Source: Bacteroidota bacterium
GTDB taxonomy: Bacteria > Bacteroidota > Bacteroidia > Bacteroidales > Prolixibacteraceae
Assembly: GCA_030684645.1 (NCBI GenBank)
Contig: JAUXUF010000060.1
Coordinates: 1-58,239 of the forward strand
Direction of reading: 5' to 3'
DNA: 58,239 nt
Positions 40,860 to 49,465 of this stretch are shown here, piece after piece; the stretch's first letter is position 1, and every line of letters starts with the position of its first letter. The translations under genes were made by a program, and so were the position numbers. The notes beneath the pieces are model-generated. The model was not told where the DNA came from. It made no database searches and saw only the letters and a list, made by a program, of their open reading frames with translations.

Positions 40860-43703
40860 TCATTCCATTGATGTGCTGACCTTGCTAACTGTACTCACCA
40901 GATCCACCAAATAAACGATCGACTGATGTGAAATGCCGGAGTGCAAGCTCAGTCCAATTTCGCAGGTTCGGCTGGTCGAATAACCATATTTAATGCCTTC
41001 GGGCAACTGACTTTTCAGGTCGCGCAAGCCATGCTGGTTCAGCTCCGGAAACGAAAATCCACGGTCACCGGCAAAACCACAGCAGTTGGTTTCCGGAACC
41101 ACTACTTTGGTCGCACATTTTTCGGCCAATTCAACCAGTTTGTCTTCCAGTCCCATTTTTTTCATACTGCAAACCGGGGAAACAGTGATAGTTTCCTGCA
41201 AGGGTATTATTTCCAGATTCGGTAACAGGTGCTCCAAGATAAATTCGACCGGCTCATACAGTTTCATACCTGAAGTCATATTTTCTTTCATGGTAAACAG
41301 GCATGGACTCATGTCGCACAACACCGGATATTTGCCGTTTTCGCTGGCTTTCAGCAAGGCAGCTTCCAGTTCATTCGATTTTTTGGTTCCGGCTTCGATG
41401 TATCCTTTACTCGAAAAAGACATTCCGCAACACTGTGTGTTCAGGTTTTCAGGATAAATCACCTCGAACCCACCTTTATTCAGCAGTTCAAGTATCTTTT
41501 CAGAAAGTTGTTTTTCTCCACGGTTTTCTTTTGAAACGCCCATCGCCCGGTTGATGCACGACGGAAAATAGACTACTTTTTTGTCCAAATGGGTTTTCTG
41601 TACCTGATGGGTATTCACTCTCTTTGCACCGAGAGGCATATATGGATTCCAAAGCGGAATGCGGTTTCCTGATAATTTTCTCAATCCTCCTGAAATACTT
41701 TTCATGATTGGTGTTCCCAATACTGAGTGAAAAAACCCGACTATTGAAAGTGAAGCCCGAACCACTGAAGTCACTCCACTCATCCGGTCGGCAATCCAAA
41801 CGGCCCGATTTTGTCCGGAACCAATTTCTTCGGCCCGAAGATTTTTGATTAGTTTCCCGGTGTCAATTTTAACCGGACAAGCGGTGGCGCAAAGACCATC
41901 GGTAGCGCAGGTTTCGTTACCATCGTAAGAATAGGCTTTGGTGAGCGAAGCCAAAATATGCGGTTCGTGGCCACTTTTTGCCAAACTAGCCATCTCGCGG
42001 TAAACCACGATGCGCTGCCGGGGTGTAAGTGTCAATTCAGCAGAAACGCAGGTGGTTTCGCAAAAGCCACATTCGATGCATTTATCAATTTTTTCGCTGG
42101 CCGCAGGAATCGGTTTCAGGTTTTTCAGGTGTGCTTCCGGATCATTGTTTAAAATTACTCCCGGATTGAGCAGGTTTTGCGGATCGAAAATCTGCTTGAT
42201 CCGTTTCATCAGATTGTAGGCTTCACTGCCCCACTCCATTTCAACAAACGGCGCCATGTTGCGACCGGTTCCATGTTCGGCCTTGAGCGAACCATCGTAT
42301 TTCGATACCACCATTTCGGCTACTTCAGCGATAAATTTCGCGTACCGGTCAACTTCGCTCTGCGAACCAAAATCCTGGTTAAATACAAAATGCAGGTTTC
42401 CTTCGAGCGCATGTCCAAAAATCACGGCTTCGTGATAGCCCCATTTTTCAAATAACCGGTGAAGGTCTGACGTGGCTTCTGCCAGCCGGGGAACCGGAAA
42501 AGCTACATCTTCAATAATAACCGTCGTTCCTGTTTTGCGCATGGCGCCAACCGAAGGAAAAAGTCCTTTGCGGATTTTCCAAAGCAAGCTATATTCCGAA
42601 GGAACGGAGGTAAACTGAATGGGAATTTCGGAAGGAATAAGCTTTATGGTTTCCAGAATAACAGAAATTTGCTTATCCAATTCTGCCTTTTGCATCGCTC
42701 GGGTTTCTACCAGAATGGCGCTGGCTGTTGGACTGAGCATTTTCAGGTATTCGGGCATTCCGGCCTGATCTTCCACGGAACGCAGTCCGGCGCGATCCAT
42801 CAGTTCGACTGCAGATACCGGCGCCGATTTCAGGAGTGAAACCGCGTTGCAGGCTTTTTCTATATCCGGAAAAATCATCAGCGAACTGGCCCTGAAGGGA
42901 TGTTCAACCACGGTCTGGTAGGTGATTTCTGCGATAAAACCGAGTGTTCCTTCCGAGCCAATCATCAAATGCTGAATAACCTCAAACGGATCATCAAAGT
43001 CAACCAAGGCATTCAGGCTGTATCCGGTGGTATTTTTCATTTTAAACTTCCGGGCAATGCGTGCCGAAAGTTCCGGATTGGCCTTTACTGAAGCAACCAG
43101 ATCCGCAATATCCTGTATTAAATGCGGATGTGTTTGCCTGAATTGTTCTTTGCTTTTGTGATCACCTGTGTCAAGTAACGAGCCATCAGCCAGAACGATG
43201 CGCATGCTGGCAAGGGTTTGGTATGAATTCTCGGCCGTTCCGCAGCACATACCACTGGCGTTGTTGGCTGCAATTCCGCCAATCATAGCGGCATTGATGG
43301 ATGCCGGGTCGGGACCAATTTTCCGACCGTATGGAGCCAACAGGTTATTCACCTTGCCACCAATCAATCCCGGTTGCAGGTGAATTTTGAAGCCATCCGG
43401 ATCAATTTTGTAATTTTTCCAGTGGCTTCCGGCAATAACCAGCACCGAATCGGAAATGGCTTGTCCGGAAAGGCTGGTTCCGGCAGCACGAAAGGTTACC
43501 GGAATCGAAAGCTTCGAACTTTCCTTCAGGATGAGCGAAACTTCCCGTTCATCTTTTGCCTTAATAACCATTTTGGGGATCAGCCGGTAAAAACTGGCAT
43601 CAGAGCCAAAAGCCAGGGTATGCAAAGGATCGTGAAAAATCCGGTTCGAATCAATTGAAGGTACAAGTTGCTGGTAGAGCCGCTGATAAATTCCGGTAAG
43701 CAT
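40860..43703 (-). CDS. FAD-linked oxidase/Fe-S fusion (D-lactate/glycolate dehydrogenase-like)
   Basis: This 947-aa protein joins three parts. An FAD_binding_4/FAD-oxidase C-domain region occupies about 1-480 (TFRAAGTSLSGQAISDSVLV, PASINAAMIGGIAANNASGM). A 4Fe-4S domain follows (CIECGFCETTCVS and CATDGLCATACPVK). Two CCG domains close the protein (CINRAMG...CCGMSF and CCGFAGDRGFSFP). This is the fused GlcD-GlcF/Dld-II layout that oxidises D-lactate or other 2-hydroxyacids and passes electrons to quinone. The length and all Cys motifs are intact. Substrate is not certain. Confidence 0.92.
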   Translation of the reverse strand: MLTGIYQRLYQQLVPSIDSNRIFHDPLHTLAFGSDASFYRLIPKMVIKAKDEREVSLILKESSKLSIPVTFRAAGTSLSGQAISDSVLVIAGSHWKNYKIDPDGFKIHLQPGLIGGKVNNLLAPYGRKIGPDPASINAAMIGGIAANNASGMCCGTAENSYQTLASMRIVLADGSLLDTGDHKSKEQFRQTHPHLIQDIADLVASVKANPELSARIARKFKMKNTTGYSLNALVDFDDPFEVIQHLMIGSEGTLGFIAEITYQTVVEHPFRASSLMIFPDIEKACNAVSLLKSAPVSAVELMDRAGLRSVEDQAGMPEYLKMLSPTASAILVETRAMQKAELDKQISVILETIKLIPSEIPIQFTSVPSEYSLLWKIRKGLFPSVGAMRKTGTTVIIEDVAFPVPRLAEATSDLHRLFEKWGYHEAVIFGHALEGNLHFVFNQDFGSQSEVDRYAKFIAEVAEMVVSKYDGSLKAEHGTGRNMAPFVEMEWGSEAYNLMKRIKQIFDPQNLLNPGVILNNDPEAHLKNLKPIPAASEKIDKCIECGFCETTCVSAELTLTPRQRIVVYREMASLAKSGHEPHILASLTKAYSYDGNETCATDGLCATACPVKIDTGKLIKNLRAEEIGSGQNRAVWIADRMSGVTSVVRASLSIVGFFHSVLGTPIMKSISGGLRKLSGNRIPLWNPYMPLGAKRVNTHQVQKTHLDKKVVYFPSCINRAMGVSKENRGEKQLSEKILELLNKGGFEVIYPENLNTQCCGMSFSSKGYIEAGTKKSNELEAALLKASENGKYPVLCDMSPCLFTMKENMTSGMKLYEPVEFILEHLLPNLEIIPLQETITVSPVCSMKKMGLEDKLVELAEKCATKVVVPETNCCGFAGDRGFSFPELNQHGLRDLKSQLPEGIKYGYSTSRTCEIGLSLHSGISHQSIVYLVDLVSTVSKVSTSME

Positions 43704-44271
43704 GATGTAAATTTACAGAGTGAATAAGGTCATTTGCAAAGATCAATTTTCTATCTCAAATCAGGAATTAAAATCTGCATTCATTTTAAGCTTTTTTGCT
43801 TTCTGAATTTTGCATCTGCCCATATAAAACCAAAGATTACTGAACCAAATATACCGATTGAATCGAAAATATACCCAATTCTTTGACCCAGGAGACAAAC
43901 CAGACATAGTCAATCTGGTCATATTCGACCCAACCATCGCTAAAATCACCATTGCTTGGTTAAAGGTTCTACCAGTGATTTCCGGGCTTGAGCGATTAAA
44001 ACTTTTCAAGATCCTTCAGAAGCTATCAATATTTCGTGATTTACCGGAATACAAGCGCTTTCATAAATCGATTTATTGGTGATGTCAATGAATTTCTGCT
44101 ACTTTTGGTCTTGAATCAGGCTTAGGAAGCTTCTTTATTCATCGCATCAGTATCCATCAGAAATAAATTAACCGAACTGATCGTTACTTAACACGAATAA
44201 ATTAGAAATCTCACATGCCATTTTCAAGATTAACGCGAAGGGGAAAGTATTCATAACCTAAAGAAAATAAG
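43704..44271. other. 568-bp gap with degraded coding sequence
   Basis: No intact gene is apparent. On the minus strand, DGWVEYDQIDYVWFVSWVKE and, in another frame, GIFGSVIFGFIWADAKFRKQ (stopping about 43785) look like pieces of one membrane protein interrupted by frameshifts. A 75-aa + frame (43858-44082) is also open. I cannot name a family, and call this a probable pseudogene region. Confidence 0.4.
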
Positions 44272-44872
44272 ATGAGCGAATTTGATGCCCGCGCCCGCGA
44301 ATGGGACAAAGATTAAAATGCATATTGATCGCTCGGTAGCGATTGCTGCCGAACTCGAAAAGATGATACCGCTTGATCCTTCGATGAAAGCTCTTGAATA
44401 TGGAGCAGGTACAGGAATCCTAAGCTTCCTGCTTAAAGACAGGTTTTCGGAAATTACCCTTATGGATAATTCTCAGGAAATGATTAAGGTTTGTGTTGAA
44501 AAGACCGAATTCTATCATGCCAGTCACATCTTTCCACTTTGGTTTGATCTGGAACATCACGTGTTTAATGGTAAATTTGACATCATCTACAGTCAAATGG
44601 TTTTGCATCATGTGAATGATTATGAAACCATTATCAATACGTTCTATTCGATGCTAAATCCTGACGGGTATTTGGCCATTGCCGACTTATACACTGAAGA
44701 CGGTTCATTTCATGGCCCCGATGTTAAGGTTCATTTAGGTTTCGATCCCGACAAGCTGAAAGAAATCTTTGTAAAGAATGGATTTAAGCATATTGAATAC
44801 CAGACTTGTTTTGAAGTAAAGCGTGAATCGGGTATAAAATATCCGGTATTTTTATTGGTAGCGCAAAAGTAA
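44272..44872 (+). pseudogene. Class I SAM methyltransferase with a frameshift
   Basis: An ATG at 44272 begins MSEFDARAREWDKD and runs into TAA at 44314-44316. The remainder of the protein continues in another frame from 44318: KMHIDRSVAIAAELEKMIPL, then MKALEYGAGTGILSFLLKDR (SAM-binding motif I), then SQMVLHHVNDYETIINTFYSML. A single missing base near 44313 restores one 200-aa frame, with the order SEFDxxAxxWDxxxxK-- HIDRS typical of this family. An internal TTG (44282) or ATG (44318) could give a shorter product. It may be a genuine frameshift or a sequencing error. Confidence 0.8.
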
Positions 44873-44890
44873 AGAGGCAAATTTTTATCC

Positions 44891-45325
44891 TCAGCTTGTT
44901 AAAATCTTCTGCATACAGGTTCGTTCCTTATCAGAGAGTGAATCCATTTCGTCAAGCGCATGTTGAATTTTGGTTTTAAAGTTCCAGCATGTCATTTGGC
45001 GCAACGATAGACGTCGGCCAAATTCGTAGGATGAAATATCCTCTTTGCCTTTGCAAACCTTGTAAGCGATATAAAAAGCCTTGCTGACAGGGAATTTAAC
45101 GCCATGGAATATCGTTCCGTTGATAGCAGTTTCTTTGGACTTACATTTGGTACATCGGCGCGAGAATGGTTCCTGTCCCGGACAAGAGTTGGTATTTCCA
45201 CATTTCTTACAGACAAAACCATCAGCCCATTTTATTCCAGCCAAAAATTCAAGGCACTTTTCATCGCTTTGGAACATTTCCTCAAGCTGCTCAGGACTTA
45301 GTCTAGTGCTAAAAACTGGATTCAT
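44891..45325 (-). CDS. IS1595-type zinc-ribbon transposase N-terminal domain protein
   Basis: From the ATG at 45325 the protein is 144 aa. It contains a zinc ribbon FVCKKCGNTNSC...FSRRCTKCKSKETAINGTIFHGVKFPVSKAFYIAYKV, the N-terminal domain of IS1595-family transposases, followed by a helix-turn-helix-like segment. The DDE catalytic domain of about 170 aa is missing. It may be a truncated transposase or a stand-alone DNA-binding protein. A TACATTTG -7 box (45351-45344) lies 19 bases upstream of this start and supports it over the in-frame ATG at 45367. Confidence 0.8.
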   Translation of the reverse strand: MNPVFSTRLSPEQLEEMFQSDEKCLEFLAGIKWADGFVCKKCGNTNSCPGQEPFSRRCTKCKSKETAINGTIFHGVKFPVSKAFYIAYKVCKGKEDISSYEFGRRLSLRQMTCWNFKTKIQHALDEMDSLSDKERTCMQKILTS

Positions 45326-45343
45326 AATCAATTTTTTCTGTGG

Positions 45344-45421
45344 CAAATGTAAATAAATTAGTGTCACTAAAAAGATTTAAGTGTCACTAATGCGATTTAA
45401 TCTTTTCTTTTATTATTTTTG
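45344..45421. promoter_or_regulatory. Divergent promoter region with tandem palindromic operators
   Basis: TACATTTG (minus, 45351-45344) faces left and TATTTTTG (plus, 45414-45421) faces right. Between them lie two 20-bp direct repeats, GTGTCACTAAnnnGATTTAA, at 45361-45380 and 45381-45400. The first repeat extends to a perfect palindrome TTAGTGTCACTAA (45358-45370). The repeats are spaced by 20 bp, about two helical turns, as expected for two regulator dimers on one face of DNA. The sites could control both the zinc-ribbon gene and the sulfur cluster. Confidence 0.75.
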
Positions 45422-45447
45422 CAGGCAAACAATTTAGAATAAACGTT

Positions 45448-45693
45448 ATGGAAAATAATTGTGAAGTTAAACCAAGACCAGGAACAATCAAAGAGTTTTT
45501 TAAATCGTGGTATTTCTGGAGACCATTTTTATCAGTTACAATCGGAGCCCTAGCCGGATTCTCATATTATTATTTTGTTGGCTGTACTTCAGGAACTTGT
45601 GCAATTACAAGCAGTCCGTATATGAGTACATTTTGGGGTGGCATGATGGGCTTTTTTGTAGTGAATAGTCCTTGTGCCAGGGGTAGATGTTAA
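45448..45693 (+). CDS. DUF6132-like small membrane protein
   Basis: This 81-aa protein has the DUF6132 pattern: FWRPFLSVTIGALAGFSYYYFVGCTSGTCAITSSPYMSTFWGGMMGFFVV, with two membrane helices and the GCTSGTCAITS loop. The C-terminal NSPCARGRC adds further cysteines. DUF6132 proteins often neighbour sulfur-handling genes in Bacteroidota, but have no proven function. It is followed, without a gap and in the same frame, by a truncated thioredoxin. Name given from memory. Confidence 0.75.
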   Translation: MENNCEVKPRPGTIKEFFKSWYFWRPFLSVTIGALAGFSYYYFVGCTSGTCAITSSPYMSTFWGGMMGFFVVNSPCARGRC

Positions 45694-45960
45694 ATTCACA
45701 TTGACTTTTATGCCAGCTGGTGCGGTCCATGCAGACAACTTTCACCCCGGGTGGAAGAAATTGCAAAGGAATATGCAGGGAAAATCATCGTTTACAAAGT
45801 TGATACCGATGCAGAACAATTACTTTCGCAGAGTCTGGGAATCACAAGTTTGCCAACATTGTTGTTTATACCTGTAAAAGGTCAGCCTCATGCAACTATG
45901 GGTGCGGTTCCTATGGAAACCCTTGTAAAAACGATCAATGAAGTTTTATTGGTGAAATAA
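45694..45960 (+). pseudogene. N-terminally truncated thioredoxin in frame with DUF6132
   Basis: Immediately after the DUF6132 TAA the same frame reads HIDFYASWCGPCRQLSPRVE then EIAKEYAGKIIVYKVDTDAE and GITSLPTLLFIPV, an active-site WCGPC thioredoxin domain with the cis-Pro (LP). The usual 25-30 residues before FYAxWC are absent and no standard start codon precedes the motif; the first ATG in frame is downstream at 45751. Either a deletion removed the 5' end, or expression needs readthrough of TAA or a non-standard start. The remaining sequence is otherwise intact. Confidence 0.8.
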
Positions 45961-45998
45961 GTTCATATTTCCCAGACAAAATAGGTTATCAGAGTGTT

Positions 45999-46595
45999 CT
46001 AGCAACCTCCGCCTGAAGATGTTTTTTTCTTAACAGGTATTATTGCCTGGGATTTTTTATTTTCAGATTTTGTTTCTGAAACTATGGCAAGCGCAGGTTT
46101 AATCCGAATCGCAGCAGTATCCAGAACCATCTTTTCTGTCGATGATAAGGCTGTTTCTTTGAATTCAACTGATGGGGTTAATCCGCCTTTTAGGATTTTC
46201 AGGTTTTTATATCCCAGCTGCTGCAAAAGTAACCAAGGTGCAGTAGCTTGTAATTCATCACTTCCATAGAGAACAGCCTCTTTTCCGTTATTTAGAAGCT
46301 GGTCGTAAACTTCAATCGCTTCGTCATCAAGCAAATTACGCAGCGGAATATTGATTGCATTTTCGGGATGTCCCTGTGCGAATAATTCGGAAGTCCGGAT
46401 ATCTATGAGTTGTTTCCCACCAATGTCTTTTACTGCAACCAGCATGGACTGATCGTTCATTAGTTTGAAGGCCTGGTCAGCACCAAGCTGATATTCGAGT
46501 GGTTTTGGCCTGAAAATGAATGCTAAAAACACAATGATGACAGCTAATCCAAGTAAGCTCAGCCAGGGTTTATTTGATTCTATAAAACGGTTCAT
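45999..46595 (-). CDS. Rhodanese-like protein without active-site Cys, C-terminal GGGC
   Basis: This 198-aa protein has an N-terminal anchor helix (LSLLGLAVIIVFLAFIF), a rhodanese-like fold (KQLIDIRTSELFAQGHPENAINIPLRNLL), and an active-site loop VLYGSDELQA where the catalytic Cys is replaced by Gly/Ser. A Lys-rich linker leads to the end SSGGGC. It is paralogous to the next gene upstream (46634-47260). The conserved C-terminal Cys, on a flexible tail, might carry sulfane sulfur in place of the lost catalytic residue. That function is an inference. Confidence 0.85.
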   Translation of the reverse strand: MNRFIESNKPWLSLLGLAVIIVFLAFIFRPKPLEYQLGADQAFKLMNDQSMLVAVKDIGGKQLIDIRTSELFAQGHPENAINIPLRNLLDDEAIEVYDQLLNNGKEAVLYGSDELQATAPWLLLQQLGYKNLKILKGGLTPSVEFKETALSSTEKMVLDTAAIRIKPALAIVSETKSENKKSQAIIPVKKKTSSGGGC

Positions 46596-46633
46596 AGTTG
46601 GATGTTTTGAATGATTCGTTAATGAGGATTAAA

Positions 46634-47260
46634 TTAGCAACCACCGCCTGATGAAGATTTAGGAGCTTTACGAACGACTGTGATTTTTACCGGAGTCTTC
46701 TCGGTGGCAGTTTTTTCAGTTGTTTGTCCGGCGCCTGTAAAATACTGGCGGGCAGCTTTTCTGAAATTAACCAGGTCGAACTCTGCAGACGAAGCAGTGG
46801 CAGCAACATCTGTTCCCATAACGATGGTATTATACCACTCGTTCAAACCGCCTTTCATGATGTAAAGCCTGCTATAGTTAACATAGCGGGCACAAAGCAG
46901 CCATGCTTTTTCTGAGGCAAGGTCTGAATTGGCATACAATACGATATCCTTTCCGAGCTGTTTTAACAATTCAGAATTTGAGTCAGAAAGAATTGATTCA
47001 GGTTGAATATTTATGGCGCCGGGTAAGGCGAATGCCTTGAACTGATCAGCCGGACGAAGGTCGATGAGTAAAAGGGTCGGATCGTTTTCTATGATTCGTT
47101 TCGAAACCAAATCAGTGGTCAAAAACCTGGATTTCTCAGCCAGGGCTGATAGCAGAACTTTCGGATCAGTTTCCGTTTTATTTGTTTTCTTTGGAAGTAT
47201 AACGAGTCCCAAGGCTAAAACAACGAGGAGGATAGAAAGTATGGTATATTTTCTTTGCAT
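46634..47260 (-). CDS. Second rhodanese-like protein without active-site Cys, C-terminal GGGC
   Basis: This 208-aa protein has an N-terminal helix (ILSILLVVLALGLVIL), the fold motif LLLIDLRPADQFKAFALPGAINIQPESIL and a loop IVLYANSDLASEKAW without Cys. It ends KSSSGGGC after a Lys/Thr-rich linker. It lies 12 bp from the YeeE/YedE half-gene and 38 bp before its paralogue, all on the minus strand, so it is in the psr operon. A shared role with the paralogue in periplasmic sulfur handling is likely but unproven. Confidence 0.85.
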   Translation of the reverse strand: MQRKYTILSILLVVLALGLVILPKKTNKTETDPKVLLSALAEKSRFLTTDLVSKRIIENDPTLLLIDLRPADQFKAFALPGAINIQPESILSDSNSELLKQLGKDIVLYANSDLASEKAWLLCARYVNYSRLYIMKGGLNEWYNTIVMGTDVAATASSAEFDLVNFRKAARQYFTGAGQTTEKTATEKTPVKITVVRKAPKSSSGGGC

Positions 47261-47272
47261 GATTTTTAAAAC

Positions 47273-47866
47273 TTAATATTCAACTTTTTTGACTTTGCGT
47301 TGCACCCAAGCGGCTCCGTAAAACATGCCAACGGCAACGATCACCAGGAATAAGGTAAAAAGTTGGGCTGAAATACCCAAAGCGTCATTAATCATTTTTG
47401 GTCCCTGTGATCCGCTGTAATACATTTTTTCCCAAAACGGAAAGCTCTCGGAGAAGAGAAATACACCGATAAACATTCCCCCAAAAAATACCATACCGTC
47501 AATTCGCCCAATAGCAGCAGCACACAAGCTGGTTCCGGGGCAGAATCCCCCCATTGAAAAACCAATTCCCATTATGATTCCGCCCACAATGGCAGAAGTC
47601 ATAAAAGTAGGCTGGATGTATAACAGTGAAAAATTTACCAATCCGAGGTAATCGAGATACAACAGCCCGATTGAGGCAGTTATGGCAGCGGTAAAAAAGA
47701 CTTTCACCACTACAAAGTCGTACCCAAAAAAGGTACCGATAATTTTGCGCGAAGATGAGAAACCCGACGACTCCAACGCAAAGCCAAATGCAGCGCCGAG
47801 AAAAACGGCAATTATATTGTCCCACGCTTGTGGAATAAATCCTGATTGAATTAATGGTCCGATCAT
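47273..47866 (-). CDS. YeeE/YedE half-size transporter subunit (C-terminal type)
   Basis: From the ATG at 47866 this protein is 197 aa, with about five helices. It contains the YeeE/YedE motif FSMGGFCPGTSLCAAAIGR with the substrate-path Cys pair. An earlier start at 47944 overlaps the previous gene. Full TsuA/YeeE proteins are about 330-400 aa; here two half proteins (this and the next) together make the transporter, as in other Bacteroidota. TsuA imports thiosulfate; YeeE/YedE proteins act on sulfur compounds. Substrate here is inferred from neighbours. Confidence 0.88.
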   Translation of the reverse strand: MIGPLIQSGFIPQAWDNIIAVFLGAAFGFALESSGFSSSRKIIGTFFGYDFVVVKVFFTAAITASIGLLYLDYLGLVNFSLLYIQPTFMTSAIVGGIIMGIGFSMGGFCPGTSLCAAAIGRIDGMVFFGGMFIGVFLFSESFPFWEKMYYSGSQGPKMINDALGISAQLFTLFLVIVAVGMFYGAAWVQRKVKKVEY

Positions 47867-47885
47867 ATTTTTTTGCTTGAAGAGT

Positions 47886-48413
47886 TTAAATCCAGTTTTT
47901 GCGTAAAATCCATGCAACAACAAAGGCGGTTCCGAAGATGGCAACCATGGTAATGTAGCCGCCCAGCGATAAAACAGCCATTCCGCTCAAAGCTGCTCCG
48001 CTGGTACAACCACGGGCAAGCTGCGATCCGAAGCCGAAAACGAGTCCGCCAGCCAGGGCGAATATCAACCGGCGACGCGAAGTAATCTTTGGAGAATGTT
48101 CTACCTTAAAATTCAGGCGGTTAAAAAGTATCCCGGAAAACAGGGCTCCGGCCAGGACACCAAGAACTTCATAGATCAGCCAGTTATTCAAAGGTTTTTT
48201 ATCGCCACCGGCAAACTGAGAATAGTAAGCCGAGTTTTCAACATGCTTTGGCGCTACCGTATTTACGGTTGCGGCTACCGTGTTTTTCACTGCACCGCTT
48301 GCACCAAGTCCCCGGCCCGACAGGTAAAAGGAAAGCATAAGCACTACCCCCAGTAAAACTCCACCTAAATAAGGGTTGAGGTAGAACGATCCATCGTTTT
48401 TTATTGTCTTCAT
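47886..48413 (-). CDS. YeeE/YedE half-size transporter subunit (N-terminal type)
   Basis: This 175-aa protein has about four helices and the motif GFGSQLARGCTSGAALSGMAVLSLGGYI, with the conserved Cys in RGCTSG. The N-terminus (NPYLGGVLLGVVLMLSFYLSGRGLGASGA) is also typical of the family. It is 19 bp upstream of the other half. The two halves probably assemble into one thiosulfate- or sulfide-like transporter. Confidence 0.88.
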   Translation of the reverse strand: MKTIKNDGSFYLNPYLGGVLLGVVLMLSFYLSGRGLGASGAVKNTVAATVNTVAPKHVENSAYYSQFAGGDKKPLNNWLIYEVLGVLAGALFSGILFNRLNFKVEHSPKITSRRRLIFALAGGLVFGFGSQLARGCTSGAALSGMAVLSLGGYITMVAIFGTAFVVAWILRKNWI

Positions 48414-48417
48414 TTTA

Positions 48418-48508
48418 GTTGTGTTATCGTTTTTAATATCTGTTACGGGTTTCGGGATGCGCGTTACGGGTTATCTCGCAACACGTATCTCGTAACTCGC
48501 AACCCGCA
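48418..48508. repeat. GTTACGGGT-type repeat between psrC and YeeE/YedE genes
   Basis: The gap contains TTACGGGTTTCGGG, GCGTTACGGGTTATCTCGCA and, in the opposite sense, CTCGTAACTCGCAACCCGC, which can pair with one another. It resembles a dispersed Bacteroidota repeat and would form a structured RNA in the middle of the psr operon. Confidence 0.6.
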
Positions 48509-49450
48509 TCAGTAAAGGTAACGTGTAATCTGTCCGGCTTCAACCATCAGGAACCTGAAAACCAATCCACCAATCAGCACCAATATGGCCGGAATATAAA
48601 TAGGAACTTTGAATCCGTTCAGTTCAAGAATTTCGAGTACAGCAGGGAATATCAGACCGAGCATAACCACGAAGGCAAAAAACGGAGCAGTGAATTTTCC
48701 GCCCAGGAAGAGGTTTGCTGCGTCAATCTGTACTTCAGGACCGGCCAGAAAACCCATGAACAGGTGTATGATAAAAAACAGCTCAATGATGATGAGCAGG
48801 ATATCGATACGTCCCATGATTTTTCGTTCCTTATGATCTTTACTCATCATGATGATCGTTGCCGCACCGGTTGACATTCCGGAGACCAGAAACAATGGCC
48901 CCAGAATCGCTGTGTTCCAAAGCGGCCGGGCATTGAAAGCGGAAAGTAGAATTCCGGTATAAATACCCAGAATAACCGCATAGATAGCCATCGGCCAGGC
49001 AATGATTTTCCGGTTTCTGATTACCCAGGCTTCAAAAGTGTAAAGGAACTTGAATTTCCAATCCCATTTGGGAAATAGCTCCCTGACATAACTGGCTGCC
49101 CAGATAATTGAAATCGGTGTCATGATCATTAATACCCAGGCGCCCCACCCCATTGGCGATTCAAGGCGAATGGTAGTATAAAGCTGCCAGAAATAGAGTT
49201 TGTGTTTCAGATCCAGAAAAAGCATGAACAAACCGAAAATCAGGACAAAAGGCACAATCATCGGCGCTTTTTTGACAGTTGAAGACATTTTTTGTTCTTT
49301 GCCCAGGATGGTAAATACCCCGGCAAAAAAGAGGATTCCGGCGGCAAGTCCGCCCAGAAAAAGATAGATCGGAATCTGCCAGTGCCAGATATTCAAATAA
49401 GGGTCGATGTTCGGGATATTACGTCCGCTGACAAACAATTCTTCTTTCAT
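48509..49450 (-). CDS. Polysulfide/thiosulfate reductase membrane subunit (NrfD/PsrC type)
   Basis: From the ATG at 49450 the protein is 313 aa, with about eight membrane helices. It starts NIDPYLNIWHWQIPIYLFLGGLAAGILFFAG, the NrfD/PsrC opening, and contains LESPMGWGAWVLMIMTPISI, also typical. This subunit anchors the MoCo/Fe-S subunits and exchanges electrons with menaquinone. An upstream start at 49471 is possible. It follows psrB across a gap filled by a long hairpin (49466-49535). Confidence 0.9.
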   Translation of the reverse strand: MKEELFVSGRNIPNIDPYLNIWHWQIPIYLFLGGLAAGILFFAGVFTILGKEQKMSSTVKKAPMIVPFVLIFGLFMLFLDLKHKLYFWQLYTTIRLESPMGWGAWVLMIMTPISIIWAASYVRELFPKWDWKFKFLYTFEAWVIRNRKIIAWPMAIYAVILGIYTGILLSAFNARPLWNTAILGPLFLVSGMSTGAATIIMMSKDHKERKIMGRIDILLIIIELFFIIHLFMGFLAGPEVQIDAANLFLGGKFTAPFFAFVVMLGLIFPAVLEILELNGFKVPIYIPAILVLIGGLVFRFLMVEAGQITRYLY

Positions 49451-49465
49451 CTGTTTGTAATTTAG

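Noticed and set aside
41086-41457. 123-aa + frame within the FAD/Fe-S oxidoreductase
   Set aside because: The opposite strand encodes the intact 947-aa enzyme with all cofactor motifs.
45600-45700. Selenocysteine or recoding site between DUF6132 and thioredoxin
   Set aside because: The separating codon is TAA, which is not used for selenocysteine, and no SECIS-like hairpin was seen; deletion is simpler.
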